Both the position numbers and the translations under genes were made by a program. Positions 14,402-23,237 of a stretch of DNA of 23,804 nt are shown here, piece by piece. Every line of letters begins with the position of its first letter. The first letter of the stretch is position 1. Location: NCBI GenBank assembly GCA_042219525.1, contig JBDGPU010000180.1:1-23804 (forward strand), written 5' to 3'. Source of the stretch: JBDGPU01 sp042219525 (GTDB lineage: Archaea; Halobacteriota; Halobacteria; Halobacteriales; Haloferacaceae). Under the pieces are notes generated by a model. That model saw only the letters and a program-made list of their open reading frames with translations. It searched no databases and had not been told where the DNA came from.

Positions 14402-15632
14402 CGCTCGTCACCCCCGAGTCGGCGGTATCGGCTCCGCGCTCCGTGTCCTGTCGCCCGCCGACCGACCCGTCGCCTGCCTCGAAGTAATCGTCGGGCAGCG
14501 CGTCGGCATCGGTGTACTCGCGCTCGGCGAGGACGCAGCGCGCGCCGTGGGTGTCGCTCACGGTGAACTCGTCGGGATGTTCGAGACAGTCGGTCATCGC
14601 TTTGGGACACCGGTCGGCGAAGTAGCAGCGGTCGGGCATATTGGCGTCGATGAGGTCGGGGACGTTGCCGGCGATCGGTTCGAGACGCTCGCCGGGGTTT
14701 TCGAGGTCCGGGATCGATCCGATGAGCCCCTGCGTGTAGGGGTGGACGGGCCGGTCGAACACGTCGCCGAGCGTGCCCCGCTCGACGATTTCGCCGGCGT
14801 ACATCACGCCGACCTCGTCGGCCATCCGGGCGATGACGCCGAGGTTGTGCGTGATCAGGACGATGCTCATTCCGAGGTCGTCCTGCAGTTCCTTCAGCAA
14901 GTCGAGGATCTGCGCCTGGATGGTGACGTCGAGGGAGGTCGTCGGCTCGTCGGCGACGAGGACGTCCGGGTCGGCCGCGAGCGCCTGCGCGATCATCGCG
15001 CGCTGGAGCATGCCGCCGGAGAACTGGTTCGGGTACTCGTCGGCGCGCTCGACGGGGTCGGGGATGCCGACGCGCTCGAGCAGTTCGACCGCGCGCTCGT
15101 AGCTCTCGGGGTCGACGTAGCTCCGCCCCGGCACCACGCTGTCGAGCAGGTAGTTCCCGAGACTGTAGTCGTCCGTCCGCGCGCGTGTCGACCGCGGGCG
15201 GTTGCTCGCGCGGCGCTGTACCTCGGCCGCCTCGGCGATCTGCTCGCCGACGGTGATGGAGGGGTTGAAGCTGCTCATCGGGTCCTGGAAGATCATGCTG
15301 AACGAGGACCCGCGCAGGCCACGGCGCTCGCTCTCGGGCAGCCGGCGCACGTCGACGAAGTCGCCGTCGACGACCTCGGGGCGCTCCTCGCGGTAGCCGT
15401 CCGCGAGGTCGGCGTTGCGGTACCAGATCTGCCCCTCCGTCACGCGGCCGGGCGACTCGACGAGATCGATGAGCGAGAGACCGGTGACGGACTTGCCGCT
15501 GCCGGACTCGCCGACGACGCCGAAGACGTCGCCCTCGCCGACGGTGAAGGAGACGTCCTCGACGGCGTTGACCTGACCCTCGTCGGTGAAGAAGCGCGTC
15601 GAGAGGTTCTCGACGCGGAGCAGGTCCGTCAT
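14394..15632 (-). CDS. dppD: Dipeptide/oligopeptide ABC transporter ATP-binding protein (DppD-like)
   Basis: This 412-residue ATPase is the partner of DppF in the cytoplasmic motor. Walker A is GESGSGKS (41-48), the Q-loop is MIFQDPMSSFNP, the signature is QFSGGMLQRAM, Walker B is VLVADEPTTSLD and the H-loop is LITHNLGVI. The peptide-transporter C-terminal domain is intact, with four Cys in CYFADRCPKAMTDC and ARCVLA. In some bacterial Dpp systems the equivalent Cys bind an iron-sulfur cluster, so this is possible here but not shown. The segment at about 75-170 is longer than usual, with acidic and Arg-rich inserts. Its start overlaps the dppC stop by 1 to 3 bases. Confidence 0.92.
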   Translation of the reverse strand: MTDLLRVENLSTRFFTDEGQVNAVEDVSFTVGEGDVFGVVGESGSGKSVTGLSLIDLVESPGRVTEGQIWYRNADLADGYREERPEVVDGDFVDVRRLPESERRGLRGSSFSMIFQDPMSSFNPSITVGEQIAEAAEVQRRASNRPRSTRARTDDYSLGNYLLDSVVPGRSYVDPESYERAVELLERVGIPDPVERADEYPNQFSGGMLQRAMIAQALAADPDVLVADEPTTSLDVTIQAQILDLLKELQDDLGMSIVLITHNLGVIARMADEVGVMYAGEIVERGTLGDVFDRPVHPYTQGLIGSIPDLENPGERLEPIAGNVPDLIDANMPDRCYFADRCPKAMTDCLEHPDEFTVSDTHGARCVLAEREYTDADALPDDYFEAGDGSVGGRQDTERGADTADSGVTSDD

Positions 15633-16648
15633 CAGGCACCCCCCTCCCCGCCGATGCCTGGGTCCAGGGCGTCACGCAGCCAGTCGCCGATCAGGTTGAT
15701 GCCGACGACGGCCGTGACGATGGCCAGCCCCGGCATCGTCGCGATCCACCACGACGAGGAGAGGTACTGTCGCCCCTGCGCGATGTCGAAGCCCCACGAG
15801 AGCTGGGCCCCCGAGAAGCCGAGGAACGACAGCGCCGACTCAAGCAGGATGACCGCCGCGATCTGGATCGTCGCCAGCACGAGGATGGGCGTCGCGCTGT
15901 TCGGCAGGATGTGACGGAGAATGATGTAGCGGTCGCTCGCCCCCATCGAGCGCGCCGCCTTCACGTACTCCTCGCCGCGGACGGAGAGCGCCTCGCCCCG
16001 GGCGACGCGGGCGAACCACACCCAGTTCACCAGCGCGACGACGACGATCACCGTCCCCGGTAACACGACGTCGTCGGGCATGCTCTCTGGAGCGATCCCG
16101 AGTACGACGAAGGGGTCAGGTATCTCGAAGGAGGCCTGCCCCCAGAGTCCAATGAGCGCGATGGCGAGCACGAGCGAGGGGAACGCCAGCATGACGTCGG
16201 CCATGCGCATCAGCGCGTCGTCGACGCGGCCGCCGTAATAGCCGGCGGTGACGCCGATGGCGACGCCGATAATGACGGCCATCCCTGTCCCGAGCAGCCC
16301 GACGAGCAGCGACGTGCGCGCGCCGTACATCGTCCGGGAGAGTACGTCGCGGCCGAGCGAGTCGGTCCCGAGCGGATGCGACAGCGTCGCGTTGACGGTC
16401 ACCTTCTTCGTGACGATCTTCACGCTGCCGTTGACCGTCTTCTGGGTCGTCTGGTTCTCCGTCGCGCTGAACCCGATCGGCGGGAGCTGCGCCTCCTCGA
16501 GGTTCTGGTTGGTCGGACTGTGCGGCGCCAGCAACGGCGCGAACACGGCCATCACGAGGATCAGCAGGACCAGGACGATGCCGACCTTGGCCAGCAGGCT
16601 ATCCGACAGTTCGCTACGGAGATTGCGAAGCGTTCGTGGAGAGATCAT
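15632..16648 (-). CDS. dppC: Dipeptide/oligopeptide ABC permease (DppC-like)
   Basis: This 338-residue inner-membrane permease has an N-terminal span (LAKVGIVLVLLILVMAVFAPLLAP), then an external loop of about 60 residues rich in Thr/Asn. HPLGTDSLGRDVLSRTMYGARTSL, the hallmark of DppC/OppC, follows, and then five more spans. The EAA-type coupling loop is seen in EEYVKAARSMGASDRYIILRHILPNS. It forms the channel with DppB. Its stop overlaps the dppD ATG (15632). It is separated from dppB by a 112-bp GC-rich gap with no gene. Confidence 0.93.
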   Translation of the reverse strand: MISPRTLRNLRSELSDSLLAKVGIVLVLLILVMAVFAPLLAPHSPTNQNLEEAQLPPIGFSATENQTTQKTVNGSVKIVTKKVTVNATLSHPLGTDSLGRDVLSRTMYGARTSLLVGLLGTGMAVIIGVAIGVTAGYYGGRVDDALMRMADVMLAFPSLVLAIALIGLWGQASFEIPDPFVVLGIAPESMPDDVVLPGTVIVVVALVNWVWFARVARGEALSVRGEEYVKAARSMGASDRYIILRHILPNSATPILVLATIQIAAVILLESALSFLGFSGAQLSWGFDIAQGRQYLSSSWWIATMPGLAIVTAVVGINLIGDWLRDALDPGIGGEGGA

Positions 16649-16760
16649 GACAGCACCTCGGCGGAGATCGGTCGATGGCCTGCCGGGTGATCCAGCCGGC
16701 GGCGGCCCACGAGATTCGGTCGGCGGTGGGTCGGGACGGTCGGTCGCCGGCGACGCCGGC

Positions 16761-17783
16761 TCATTCGTACACCACCTGCGGGTTGAGGTAGCCGTACAGC
16801 GCGTCGACGGCGATGTTGATGACGACGAACCCGGTGCCGATGACGATGAGACAGCCCTGGATCAGCGGCCAGTCGCGGACGTTGATCGAGTTGATAACGA
16901 GCGTCCCGAGCCCCGGCCAGGAGAACACCGCCTCGGTGATCACTGCGCCACCGATGAGCGTCCCGAGCTGCAGGCCGAGCACGGTGACGACCGGGATGAG
17001 CGTGTTTCTGAGCGCGTGCTTGAACTGGACCAGCGTCTCCGGGAGCCCCTTCGCACGCGACGCCCGGATGTACGGCTGCCCCAGCTCCTCGAGCATGCCG
17101 CTGCGGGTGAGCCGCGTGATGAGCGCCGTGAAGTACGTGCCGAGCGTGACCGCGGGCAACGTGATGTGCCAGAGCCACCGTCCCATCGCGTCGAGGAACT
17201 TCCCGACGTTCATCGGCGCGGCAACTCCGCCCTCCAGCGTCACCAGGAACGAGAACGCCTGGAGGAAGCCGATGGGTCGCCGGCTGGTCGGGAAGATCCC
17301 GAACTGGACGGAGAGAACCAGGATTAGCATGATCCCGAGCCAGAAGTTCGGGGTCGAGATGCCGACCAGCGAGAACAGCGTCGCGACGTAGTCGGCCGGC
17401 TGGTGGCGCCGCGTCGCACTGACGACGCCGAGCGGAATGGAGATGACGACGGCGACGACCGTCGCCGCCACCGCGAGTTCGACCGTCGCGGGCACCCGGG
17501 CGAGGACGATCTCACTGGCCTCCGTGCCGCGGAGGTACGAGTAGCCCATGTCGCCCTGGAGCAGGCCGGTCAGGTAGTCGAAGTACTGGACGTACAGCGG
17601 CTGGTTCAGCCCGAGCTCTCTAGCGATCTGGTCGCGAAGCTCCTGGCTGGCGTCGAGTGGCGCGACGAACGCCACGGGGTCACCCGGCGTGATGAAGCGC
17701 AGCAGGAAGACGACCGTGACGACACCCCAGACGACGAAGATGCCCTGCAGTGTGCGTTTAACAAGAAAGCGCCCGAAAGACAT
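16761..17783 (-). CDS. dppB: Dipeptide/oligopeptide ABC permease (DppB-like)
   Basis: This 340-residue permease starts MSFGRFLVKRTLQGIFVVWGVVTVVFLL, the usual DppB beginning. PGDP follows, then LGLNQPLYVQYFDYLTGLLQGDMGYSYL, both standard. The EAA-type loop is YIRASRAKGLPETLVQFKHALRNTLIP. About six membrane spans can be counted. It starts only 7 bp after the stop of the damaged dppA frame, as expected in a dppABCDF operon. Confidence 0.93.
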   Translation of the reverse strand: MSFGRFLVKRTLQGIFVVWGVVTVVFLLRFITPGDPVAFVAPLDASQELRDQIARELGLNQPLYVQYFDYLTGLLQGDMGYSYLRGTEASEIVLARVPATVELAVAATVVAVVISIPLGVVSATRRHQPADYVATLFSLVGISTPNFWLGIMLILVLSVQFGIFPTSRRPIGFLQAFSFLVTLEGGVAAPMNVGKFLDAMGRWLWHITLPAVTLGTYFTALITRLTRSGMLEELGQPYIRASRAKGLPETLVQFKHALRNTLIPVVTVLGLQLGTLIGGAVITEAVFSWPGLGTLVINSINVRDWPLIQGCLIVIGTGFVVINIAVDALYGYLNPQVVYE

Positions 17784-17790
17784 GGAGGAC

Positions 17791-19427
17791 CTATCCCTGG
17801 CCGGGGAGGTTCTGCGCCTCGTTCATCAGTGCGTCCACCTCCTCGTCCTTGTAGCTCGTGAGGGCGCCGCCACTCGTCAGCAGCGGGATGATCGTCTGGC
17901 TCGCGTCGAACGTCGTGTTCCCCCATCCGATCAGGTAGAAGTGCGGCTTGTCCTTGATCTTCCCCGTCGTCAACTCACCGACGAGCGACGCGAAGTCGCG
18001 CTGTTTGACCTCACAGGAGACGTTCGACAGCTCGTCGATCTGGCTCGCGACCGCCTGCGCGATCTGGACGTCACGGAGGTACCGGCCGACGGGCGTGTGC
18101 AGGGTGATCGATGCGCCGGCGTAGCCGGACGCCTCCACCAGCGACTCCGCCTTCGCCTGGTCCTGCGGGTATGGTTGACGTCCGTGTTGTGGCCAACGAA
18201 GCCCTCGAGCGTGGGTTGGCCCGTCGCGTCCGCGAACCCCTGCAGGACGTTCTTGATGATGGATTTCAGGTCGATCGCGTAGTTCATCGCCTGCCGGAAC
18301 TCGACGCTGTCGAACGGCTCGACGTCGTAGCGCATCGCGTTGAAGATGATGCGTGTACTGGCGACGGCGGCGATCTCGGTGCTGTCCTCGTTCCGGATGC
18401 GAGCGATCTCCTGCGGCGGAACGTTGACGATGAGGTCCGTCTCGCCGGCCAGGAGCTGGGACACGCGCGTGCTTGCTTCCTTGGCCGCACGGATGGTGAG
18501 CGTCTCGAGGTCCGGCGCGTCGCCCCAGTAATCGGGGTTGCGCTCGAAAGCGACCTGGACGTCCTGCTCGTAGTTGGCGAGCTGGAACGGCCCCGTGCCG
18601 TTCATGTGGGAGTTGATGTAGTTCGAGTCGTTGCTCTCGATCCAGTCCTGCTGGACGATGTCACAGTAGGAGGCGAACAGGTTGAACACGACCGGGTTGA
18701 TCCCGTCCGAGAAGACGTGGACCGCGCCGTCCTTGACCTCCGCCTTTTTGACGCCGGCGAGCTGGTCGCTCTGCGGGCTCGCGAGGCCGCCGACGTCCTT
18801 GTTGACGATGCGGTTGATGCTGTACGCGACGTCCGAGGGCGTGAGGGCGTCGCCGTTGTGGAACGTGACGTCGCTCCGGATCTGGAACTTGACCTCGCCC
18901 TTCGTGACGCGCGAGTAGTCGGTCGCGAGCTCGTCGATGATGCGCCCCTTCGCGTCGCGGGCGAGCACGCCGTCGTACGCCTGCGTGATGATGTTGTCCG
19001 TCGGCGTCTCGCGGTGGTCGTGCGGGTCGAGCCCGGAGTCCATCTGGGACTGCGTGATGGTCGCGCTCGGGTTGCCGTCCGTCGGCGAGATGGCCGCGGC
19101 CTCGATCCGCTCGTCGCGGCGGGCCTGCCACTCGATCCGGGTCGCCTTCCCGTAGATGCTGTACTGGCGATTCAGGAAGATCCACGGCGCACGCCGGTGG
19201 AGCAGCAGGTTCGCCCGCTGGAGGTGCTCCTTGCGGGTTTTCGGCTCCGGTAGCTCCTCCGTCTCCTCGGGCGTGGTCGTCTCGGTCTCCTCCATCGACG
19301 GTTCGGTCGTCCCGCCGCCCCCGCTGTCGTCGGAGGCACACCCAGCCAGCCCCACCGTCGCCGCCGCACTGCCGGCGAATTTCAGGTAGCTCCGCCGGCC
19401 CATCTCGTCGTTGTCATTCGTCGGCAT
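17791..19427 (-). pseudogene. dppA: Frameshifted peptide-binding lipoprotein gene (DppA-like), apparently permuted
   Basis: This is an extracellular peptide-binding protein (SBP_bac_5 type) of about 544 residues if the frame is repaired. The N-terminus is a Tat signal (GRRSYLKF) with a lipobox LAGC (Cys30), then an acidic Thr/Glu linker. The family's opening, ATITQSQMDSGLDPHDHRE, begins only near residue 122. The 50 residues before it (about 61-113, including RAPWIFLNRQYSIYG and RRDERIEA) look like the tail that normally ends such proteins. The C-terminus stops early at EAQNLPGQG. A one-base loss near 18171-18174 (codon ~418, HT in place of an expected PYP) shifts the frame. Downstream, PQDQAKAESLVEASGYAGA continues in the second frame. 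Sequencing error cannot be excluded. Confidence 0.8.
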
Positions 19428-19450
19428 GCGCCGAACATGCACAGACGAGG

Positions 19451-19459
19451 ATAAATAAG
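19451..19459 (-). promoter_or_regulatory. TATA box of the dpp operon
   Basis: CTTATTTAT on the minus strand lies 24-32 bp before the ATG at 19427, the leaderless arrangement. It is the only clear promoter before dppA, so it probably drives the whole operon. Confidence 0.55.
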
Positions 19460-19652
19460 CGTCGCTCTCTAGGGTTTTCGCTCGACTTCGGGCGATATGA
19501 TGGTCGGAACGTTCGCCGATACCTCCATTTACCACCGAGAACCTGCAGCCGCCGGCCTCATTGGACAACGGCCACTTGCCGCCGACGGAATGGTGGTCGA
19601 AGTGAATGTTAGCGGGACCGACGTCGCTCACAGGTCCACGATCAACGCGACG

Positions 19653-21875
19653 TCAGAACGCCAGTCGCTCGATGATGCCCCGGAGGAAACTTCGGCTCTT
19701 TAGCTCGCGTGGATGCGCCAGAAGCACCGTTGCATCGAGCCGGTCGCTGAGTTCCACCGCCGGATCACCGAAGGCGAACTCGTGGAGACGAGAGTGCGCC
19801 ACCGTTCCGATGACGGCGACGTCGGCGTCCGCTGCCGCAGTGACGAGCCCGTCGATGATGTTCTCGGTTTCCACCACCTCACTCGTCGTCGGCGCTTCAC
19901 AGAGTCCTTTCAGTTTCTGATGATAGTCTCGCATCGCCGTCAGTCGTTCCTCGGGGGCATCCTCGTCGATCGCGGACAGAAACCGCACCCGCGCATCGTA
20001 TTGAACGGCAATGGCGTCAGCAAGGGTGACCTTGAGCGACCGATACGGTCCCTGTCGGGTGATGACCGTGACGTCCTCCACGTCAGCTACTCCGCGGTCT
20101 CGTAAGAACACGGTGTCACAGGGAGCGTGTTCCATGAACCAGTCGACGTCGCTCCCGAGCAGCTCCGCGTGATAGCGATCCGGTTCCCACTCGCCGACCA
20201 GCAGGTCGGCGTCGATATCGGTAGCGTAGTTGCCAACGGCCCGTTTCAGGTCGTGGCTCACGATCTCCTGAGCATGGAGTGGGACGGGAAGCTCTTCGGC
20301 GAGTTCCCGGGTCTCCCGTTCGAACTTCCGGTCCGACTCTTCCCTTTCCGTCGCCGACGAGAGCGTGAGCTGGTCCGGGACTGCCTCGAACCGAACCGCG
20401 TGGACCTCCCCACCGCCCTGCGCGGCGACGCTCGCCGCCGCAGTCAGGAGCGTTCGTTCGCGGCTCTGGGTCGTTTCTTCATCCATGGCGACCAGTACCG
20501 GTCCCCCTCCCGCACCGAACGCTTCCTCGATCTGTGAGAGCGACTGCGCGTCCGCCGACCGACGGATGGCGTCGAATGCGGCACCCTGTCGGTCCGTTTT
20601 CGTGCGTCCGTAGGCCAGATACCAGAGTATCCCGATGAGAATGATGCCTATCGCGCCACCGAACGCCACGAGGCCCATCTGTGTCAGCAACACGAGGCCA
20701 CCAGCGATGCCGAACAGCTGTACCCACGGATACGCTGGCGAGATAAATTCGGGAGCGTACCACTCGAGGGAGCTCTCGCGAAACGCGATCAGGGCGACGT
20801 TGATGAACGTGAAGATGAGGATCTTGAACGCACTCGCCAGCTTCGCAAGCTCGACGACGGGAACGAACGCGACGAGCCCGAGCATGAGAACACCGGTGAG
20901 CAGGACCGAGACGATCGGCGTCTTGAACCGGGAACTTACCTTACTCAAACGGGACGGCGCAAGCGCGTCGCGACTCATTGCAAACGGGAATCGCGACGAG
21001 GAAAGTATCCCGGCATTAGCCATGCTCGTCAGCGCGAAGACTGCAACGATGGCTAGTGTGAGTTCGCCCCACTGCCCGGCGAACTGTTGGGCGGCGAGGG
21101 CCATCGGCGTGAGCATGTCGTTCGCCATCAGGTCGTTCGGCGGCGAGACGCCCACAACGACGAACACCGTGAGGGTATAGACGACCATCATCACCAGGAC
21201 GGATGAAATCATCGCGATGGGGATGTTCCGCCCGGGGTTCTCCACCTCCTCGGCCACGGAGGCGATCTTCGTCACGCCCGCGTACGACACGAAGACGAAC
21301 CCGGTCGCGGTGAGGATTCCCCAGTTCCCGTGGGTCGTGAACGGGTGGAACTTCGTCTGTTCCACGGTCGTCATGCCTGAGAGCACGAACCCGGCCAGCG
21401 AGAGCAGCACGAGGCTCACGATGGTCGCCTGTAATCGCCCGCTCTGTTTCACGCCGACAATGTTCACTCCGATAAGCAGCAGTCCGAGCCCCAAACTGAG
21501 AACGACGAGGAAGTACTCCGGAATCGCCACGAGTAGCAGCACGTAGGCCCCCAGACCGACGAGTGCGAACGCACTCTTGAACACCAACGAGAGCCACGCG
21601 CCGATACCCGCTATCGTTCCGAGTAGCGGCCCCATCGCGCGGTCGATGTACAGATAGGTCCCGCCAGCTTCCGGCATCGCCGTCGCCATCTCGGCTTTCG
21701 ACAGAGCGGCCGGCATGACGAGCAGGCCGGCGAGGAGGTATGCGAGGACGACGCTCGGCCCCGTTTTCTTCGCCGCGAGCCCCGGGAGGACGAAGATACC
21801 ACTCCCGATCATCGCACCGATACTGATCGTTATCGTCGCATACAGACTCAAGTCGCGTTCCAGTGATTTCGGCAT
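19653..21875 (-). CDS. APC amino-acid permease with C-terminal universal-stress domains
   Basis: This 740-residue protein has two parts. Residues 1 to about 425 form a 12-span APC transporter, with the substrate/ion motif IGSGIFVLPG in span 1 (about 23-32) and FVFVSYAGVTKIASVAEEVENPGRNIP typical of cationic amino-acid permeases. Residues about 450-740 form two universal-stress-like domains, the first beginning GGPVLVAMDEE and the second VEDVTVITRQGP. The nucleotide loop in the second (VIGTVAHSRLHEFAFGDPA) departs from the ATP-binding consensus. Fused stress domains are thought to regulate such permeases. GGAGG lies about 13 bp before the ATG. A 41-residue membrane peptide is encoded just upstream on the same strand. 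Confidence 0.9.
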   Translation of the reverse strand: MPKSLERDLSLYATITISIGAMIGSGIFVLPGLAAKKTGPSVVLAYLLAGLLVMPAALSKAEMATAMPEAGGTYLYIDRAMGPLLGTIAGIGAWLSLVFKSAFALVGLGAYVLLLVAIPEYFLVVLSLGLGLLLIGVNIVGVKQSGRLQATIVSLVLLSLAGFVLSGMTTVEQTKFHPFTTHGNWGILTATGFVFVSYAGVTKIASVAEEVENPGRNIPIAMISSVLVMMVVYTLTVFVVVGVSPPNDLMANDMLTPMALAAQQFAGQWGELTLAIVAVFALTSMANAGILSSSRFPFAMSRDALAPSRLSKVSSRFKTPIVSVLLTGVLMLGLVAFVPVVELAKLASAFKILIFTFINVALIAFRESSLEWYAPEFISPAYPWVQLFGIAGGLVLLTQMGLVAFGGAIGIILIGILWYLAYGRTKTDRQGAAFDAIRRSADAQSLSQIEEAFGAGGGPVLVAMDEETTQSRERTLLTAAASVAAQGGGEVHAVRFEAVPDQLTLSSATEREESDRKFERETRELAEELPVPLHAQEIVSHDLKRAVGNYATDIDADLLVGEWEPDRYHAELLGSDVDWFMEHAPCDTVFLRDRGVADVEDVTVITRQGPYRSLKVTLADAIAVQYDARVRFLSAIDEDAPEERLTAMRDYHQKLKGLCEAPTTSEVVETENIIDGLVTAAADADVAVIGTVAHSRLHEFAFGDPAVELSDRLDATVLLAHPRELKSRSFLRGIIERLAF

Positions 21876-21996
21876 CCGTTACCCGCCTCCCTGTAGAACC
21901 GACAGCGGAGACTGTCCCTTTGTCACAGCGAACGGAAGGCAACTGGTTAAAATGGCGGGTAACACGCAGTTCTTCGCTTGTAATTGATCTCCGAGT

Positions 21997-22122
21997 TCAG
22001 GACATGACCAGCCCACCTGCCATCCCGAGGGCGATGCCCACGAGCAGGAGCTGGACACCCACCGTGACGAGCAGCACCAGGAGCTTCCCAAACCGTGTGG
22101 TTTCGGTTTGCTCGGTTGCCAT
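21997..22122 (-). CDS. 41-residue single-span membrane peptide
   Basis: The peptide begins MATEQTETTRFGK, has one hydrophobic span (about residues 14-40: LLVLLVTVGVQLLLVG, IALGMAGGLVMS) and ends directly after it. The short soluble N-terminus with Arg/Lys before the span predicts an N-in orientation. A strong TATA element, TTTTATAAGT, lies 19-28 bp before the ATG, supporting a real leaderless gene. Its stop is 121 bp before the start of the amino-acid permease on the same strand. It could be a small accessory subunit of that permease, but this is inferred from position only. Confidence 0.65.
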   Translation of the reverse strand: MATEQTETTRFGKLLVLLVTVGVQLLLVGIALGMAGGLVMS

Positions 22123-22556
22123 ACCCTAACGCGCAAAGCGACTTATAAAAGGCTTCGCCACTACGTATCGCTATTGATAATACTAGGACCATTTTCGCTG
22201 CCGAGGCGGGGTCGAATCTGCCGATGTGGCGGCTTTGCACTGTCCTCGTACGCCGGACCAAATGACAGAATGAAAGTTTAACACACATATATAATTAGCA
22301 TGATCAGAAATATACGAATTACGCATCTGTTTATTTAGCAGGTTCTCTATATAAGTGTCATACTGTTTCAATGACGGGGGGAGAGGCCTGTAATTTATAA
22401 ACCATGCCGACGTTGAGTCCCCTAACCAGTCAGAGGTGCGCAAATGGCGCGGGATACGGCGCTCGGTTCGAGTTAGTGATGTCATACCGACGTCAAGGGC
22501 ACCCGAGCGCTATGCCCGTATTCAACTCATTCGTGCCCCTGATTGGAACCACAACA
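22123..22556. other. 434-bp AT-rich intergenic region
   Basis: No gene is supported. The stretch 22270-22400 is far more AT-rich than the rest of the window and holds several TATA-like sites (ATATATAATTAG near 22288, CTATATAAG near 22347, ATTTATAAA near 22393). The last would place a pilin transcript start near 22424, giving a 5' leader of about 130 nt. That is unusual beside the leaderless neighbours. Confidence 0.5.
22141..22150 (-). promoter_or_regulatory. TATA box of the 41-residue membrane peptide
   Basis: TTTTATAAGT on the minus strand lies 19-28 bp before the ATG at 22122. It may also serve the downstream amino-acid permease. Confidence 0.55.
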
Positions 22557-23024
22557 ATGCAAATCAAAAACCTATTCGAGGACGACCGCGCCGTTTCGCC
22601 GGTCATCGGGGTTATCCTGATGGTCGCGATTACGGTCATCCTGGCAGCAGTGATCGGCACGTTCGTGCTGGGACTGGGCGACAGTCTGAGTCAACAGAGT
22701 CCGCAGGCGACGTACGAGTGGAGTCAGAACGCTAGTGGCTCGAGTAATGACGGTAATATAACCGTCACTCTGGAGCATACTGGCGGCGATACGATCAATA
22801 ATGACTCTGTAACGTTCAACTACGACGTCTCCAATTCAGAACCAACGGTGACACCTGACGACTGGGCGAGTAGTTCGGACGGAATTGTTGCAGGTGACGA
22901 AGTTACGTTCGGTTCGAACCTCGGATCGGGTGAAATGTTTGCCGTTGGTGACACTATCACAGTCGCCTGGGAGTCGTCTGAGGGTGGCAGCTCCTCGGTT
23001 CTGACCGAGTACGAAGTCAACTAA
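22557..23024 (+). CDS. Type IV pilin (PilA-like)
   Basis: This 155-residue secreted pilus subunit has a short charged leader, MQIKNLFEDDR, followed by the archaeal hydrophobic pilin segment AVSPVIGVILMVAITVILAA and VIGTFVLGLGD. The prepilin peptidase is expected to cut after Arg11. The remaining 100 residues are Ser/Thr/Asp-rich, beta-type and without Cys, with Asn-x-Ser/Thr sites (NAS, NIT, NDS) that could be N-glycosylated. Such pilins support surface adhesion in haloarchaea. The frame is open 51 codons upstream, but the ATG at 22557 gives the family's N-terminus. No pilus assembly ATPase gene is nearby, so it is an orphan pilin gene. Confidence 0.9.
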   Translation: MQIKNLFEDDRAVSPVIGVILMVAITVILAAVIGTFVLGLGDSLSQQSPQATYEWSQNASGSSNDGNITVTLEHTGGDTINNDSVTFNYDVSNSEPTVTPDDWASSSDGIVAGDEVTFGSNLGSGEMFAVGDTITVAWESSEGGSSSVLTEYEVN

Positions 23025-23037
23025 CGCGTTACAGCGA

Positions 23038-23046
23038 TTTATTTTT
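23038..23046 (+). terminator. T-rich terminator after the pilin gene
   Basis: TTTATTTTT begins 13 bp after the pilin stop codon. Archaeal RNA polymerase terminates on such T-runs without needing a hairpin. Confidence 0.5.
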
Positions 23047-23237
23047 CGCAACGTGTCGCCGGATAGCGATCGGTGAGCGACTGGGTTTCTAGGTGTCACA
23101 AGCGTTATCGCTATCCACGACAGATCCATCGATTTTGTGGAAAAAGCATGGTCTCACGGAGCATCGATACTACTCGCCGGAGTCCACCAGCCCGACGACG
23201 GTACCTACAAGAATGATTCGGTCGCGCTTCGATAAAG

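Noticed and set aside
21879..22136. Minus-strand frame of 85 codons over the small membrane peptide
   Set aside because: Its Ser/Cys/Trp-rich sequence is a shifted frame. The 41-residue frame fits the promoter and has a coherent membrane span.
22404..22556. N-terminal extension of the pilin
   Set aside because: Extra residues before MQIKNLFEDDR would destroy the short prepilin leader needed for peptidase cleavage.
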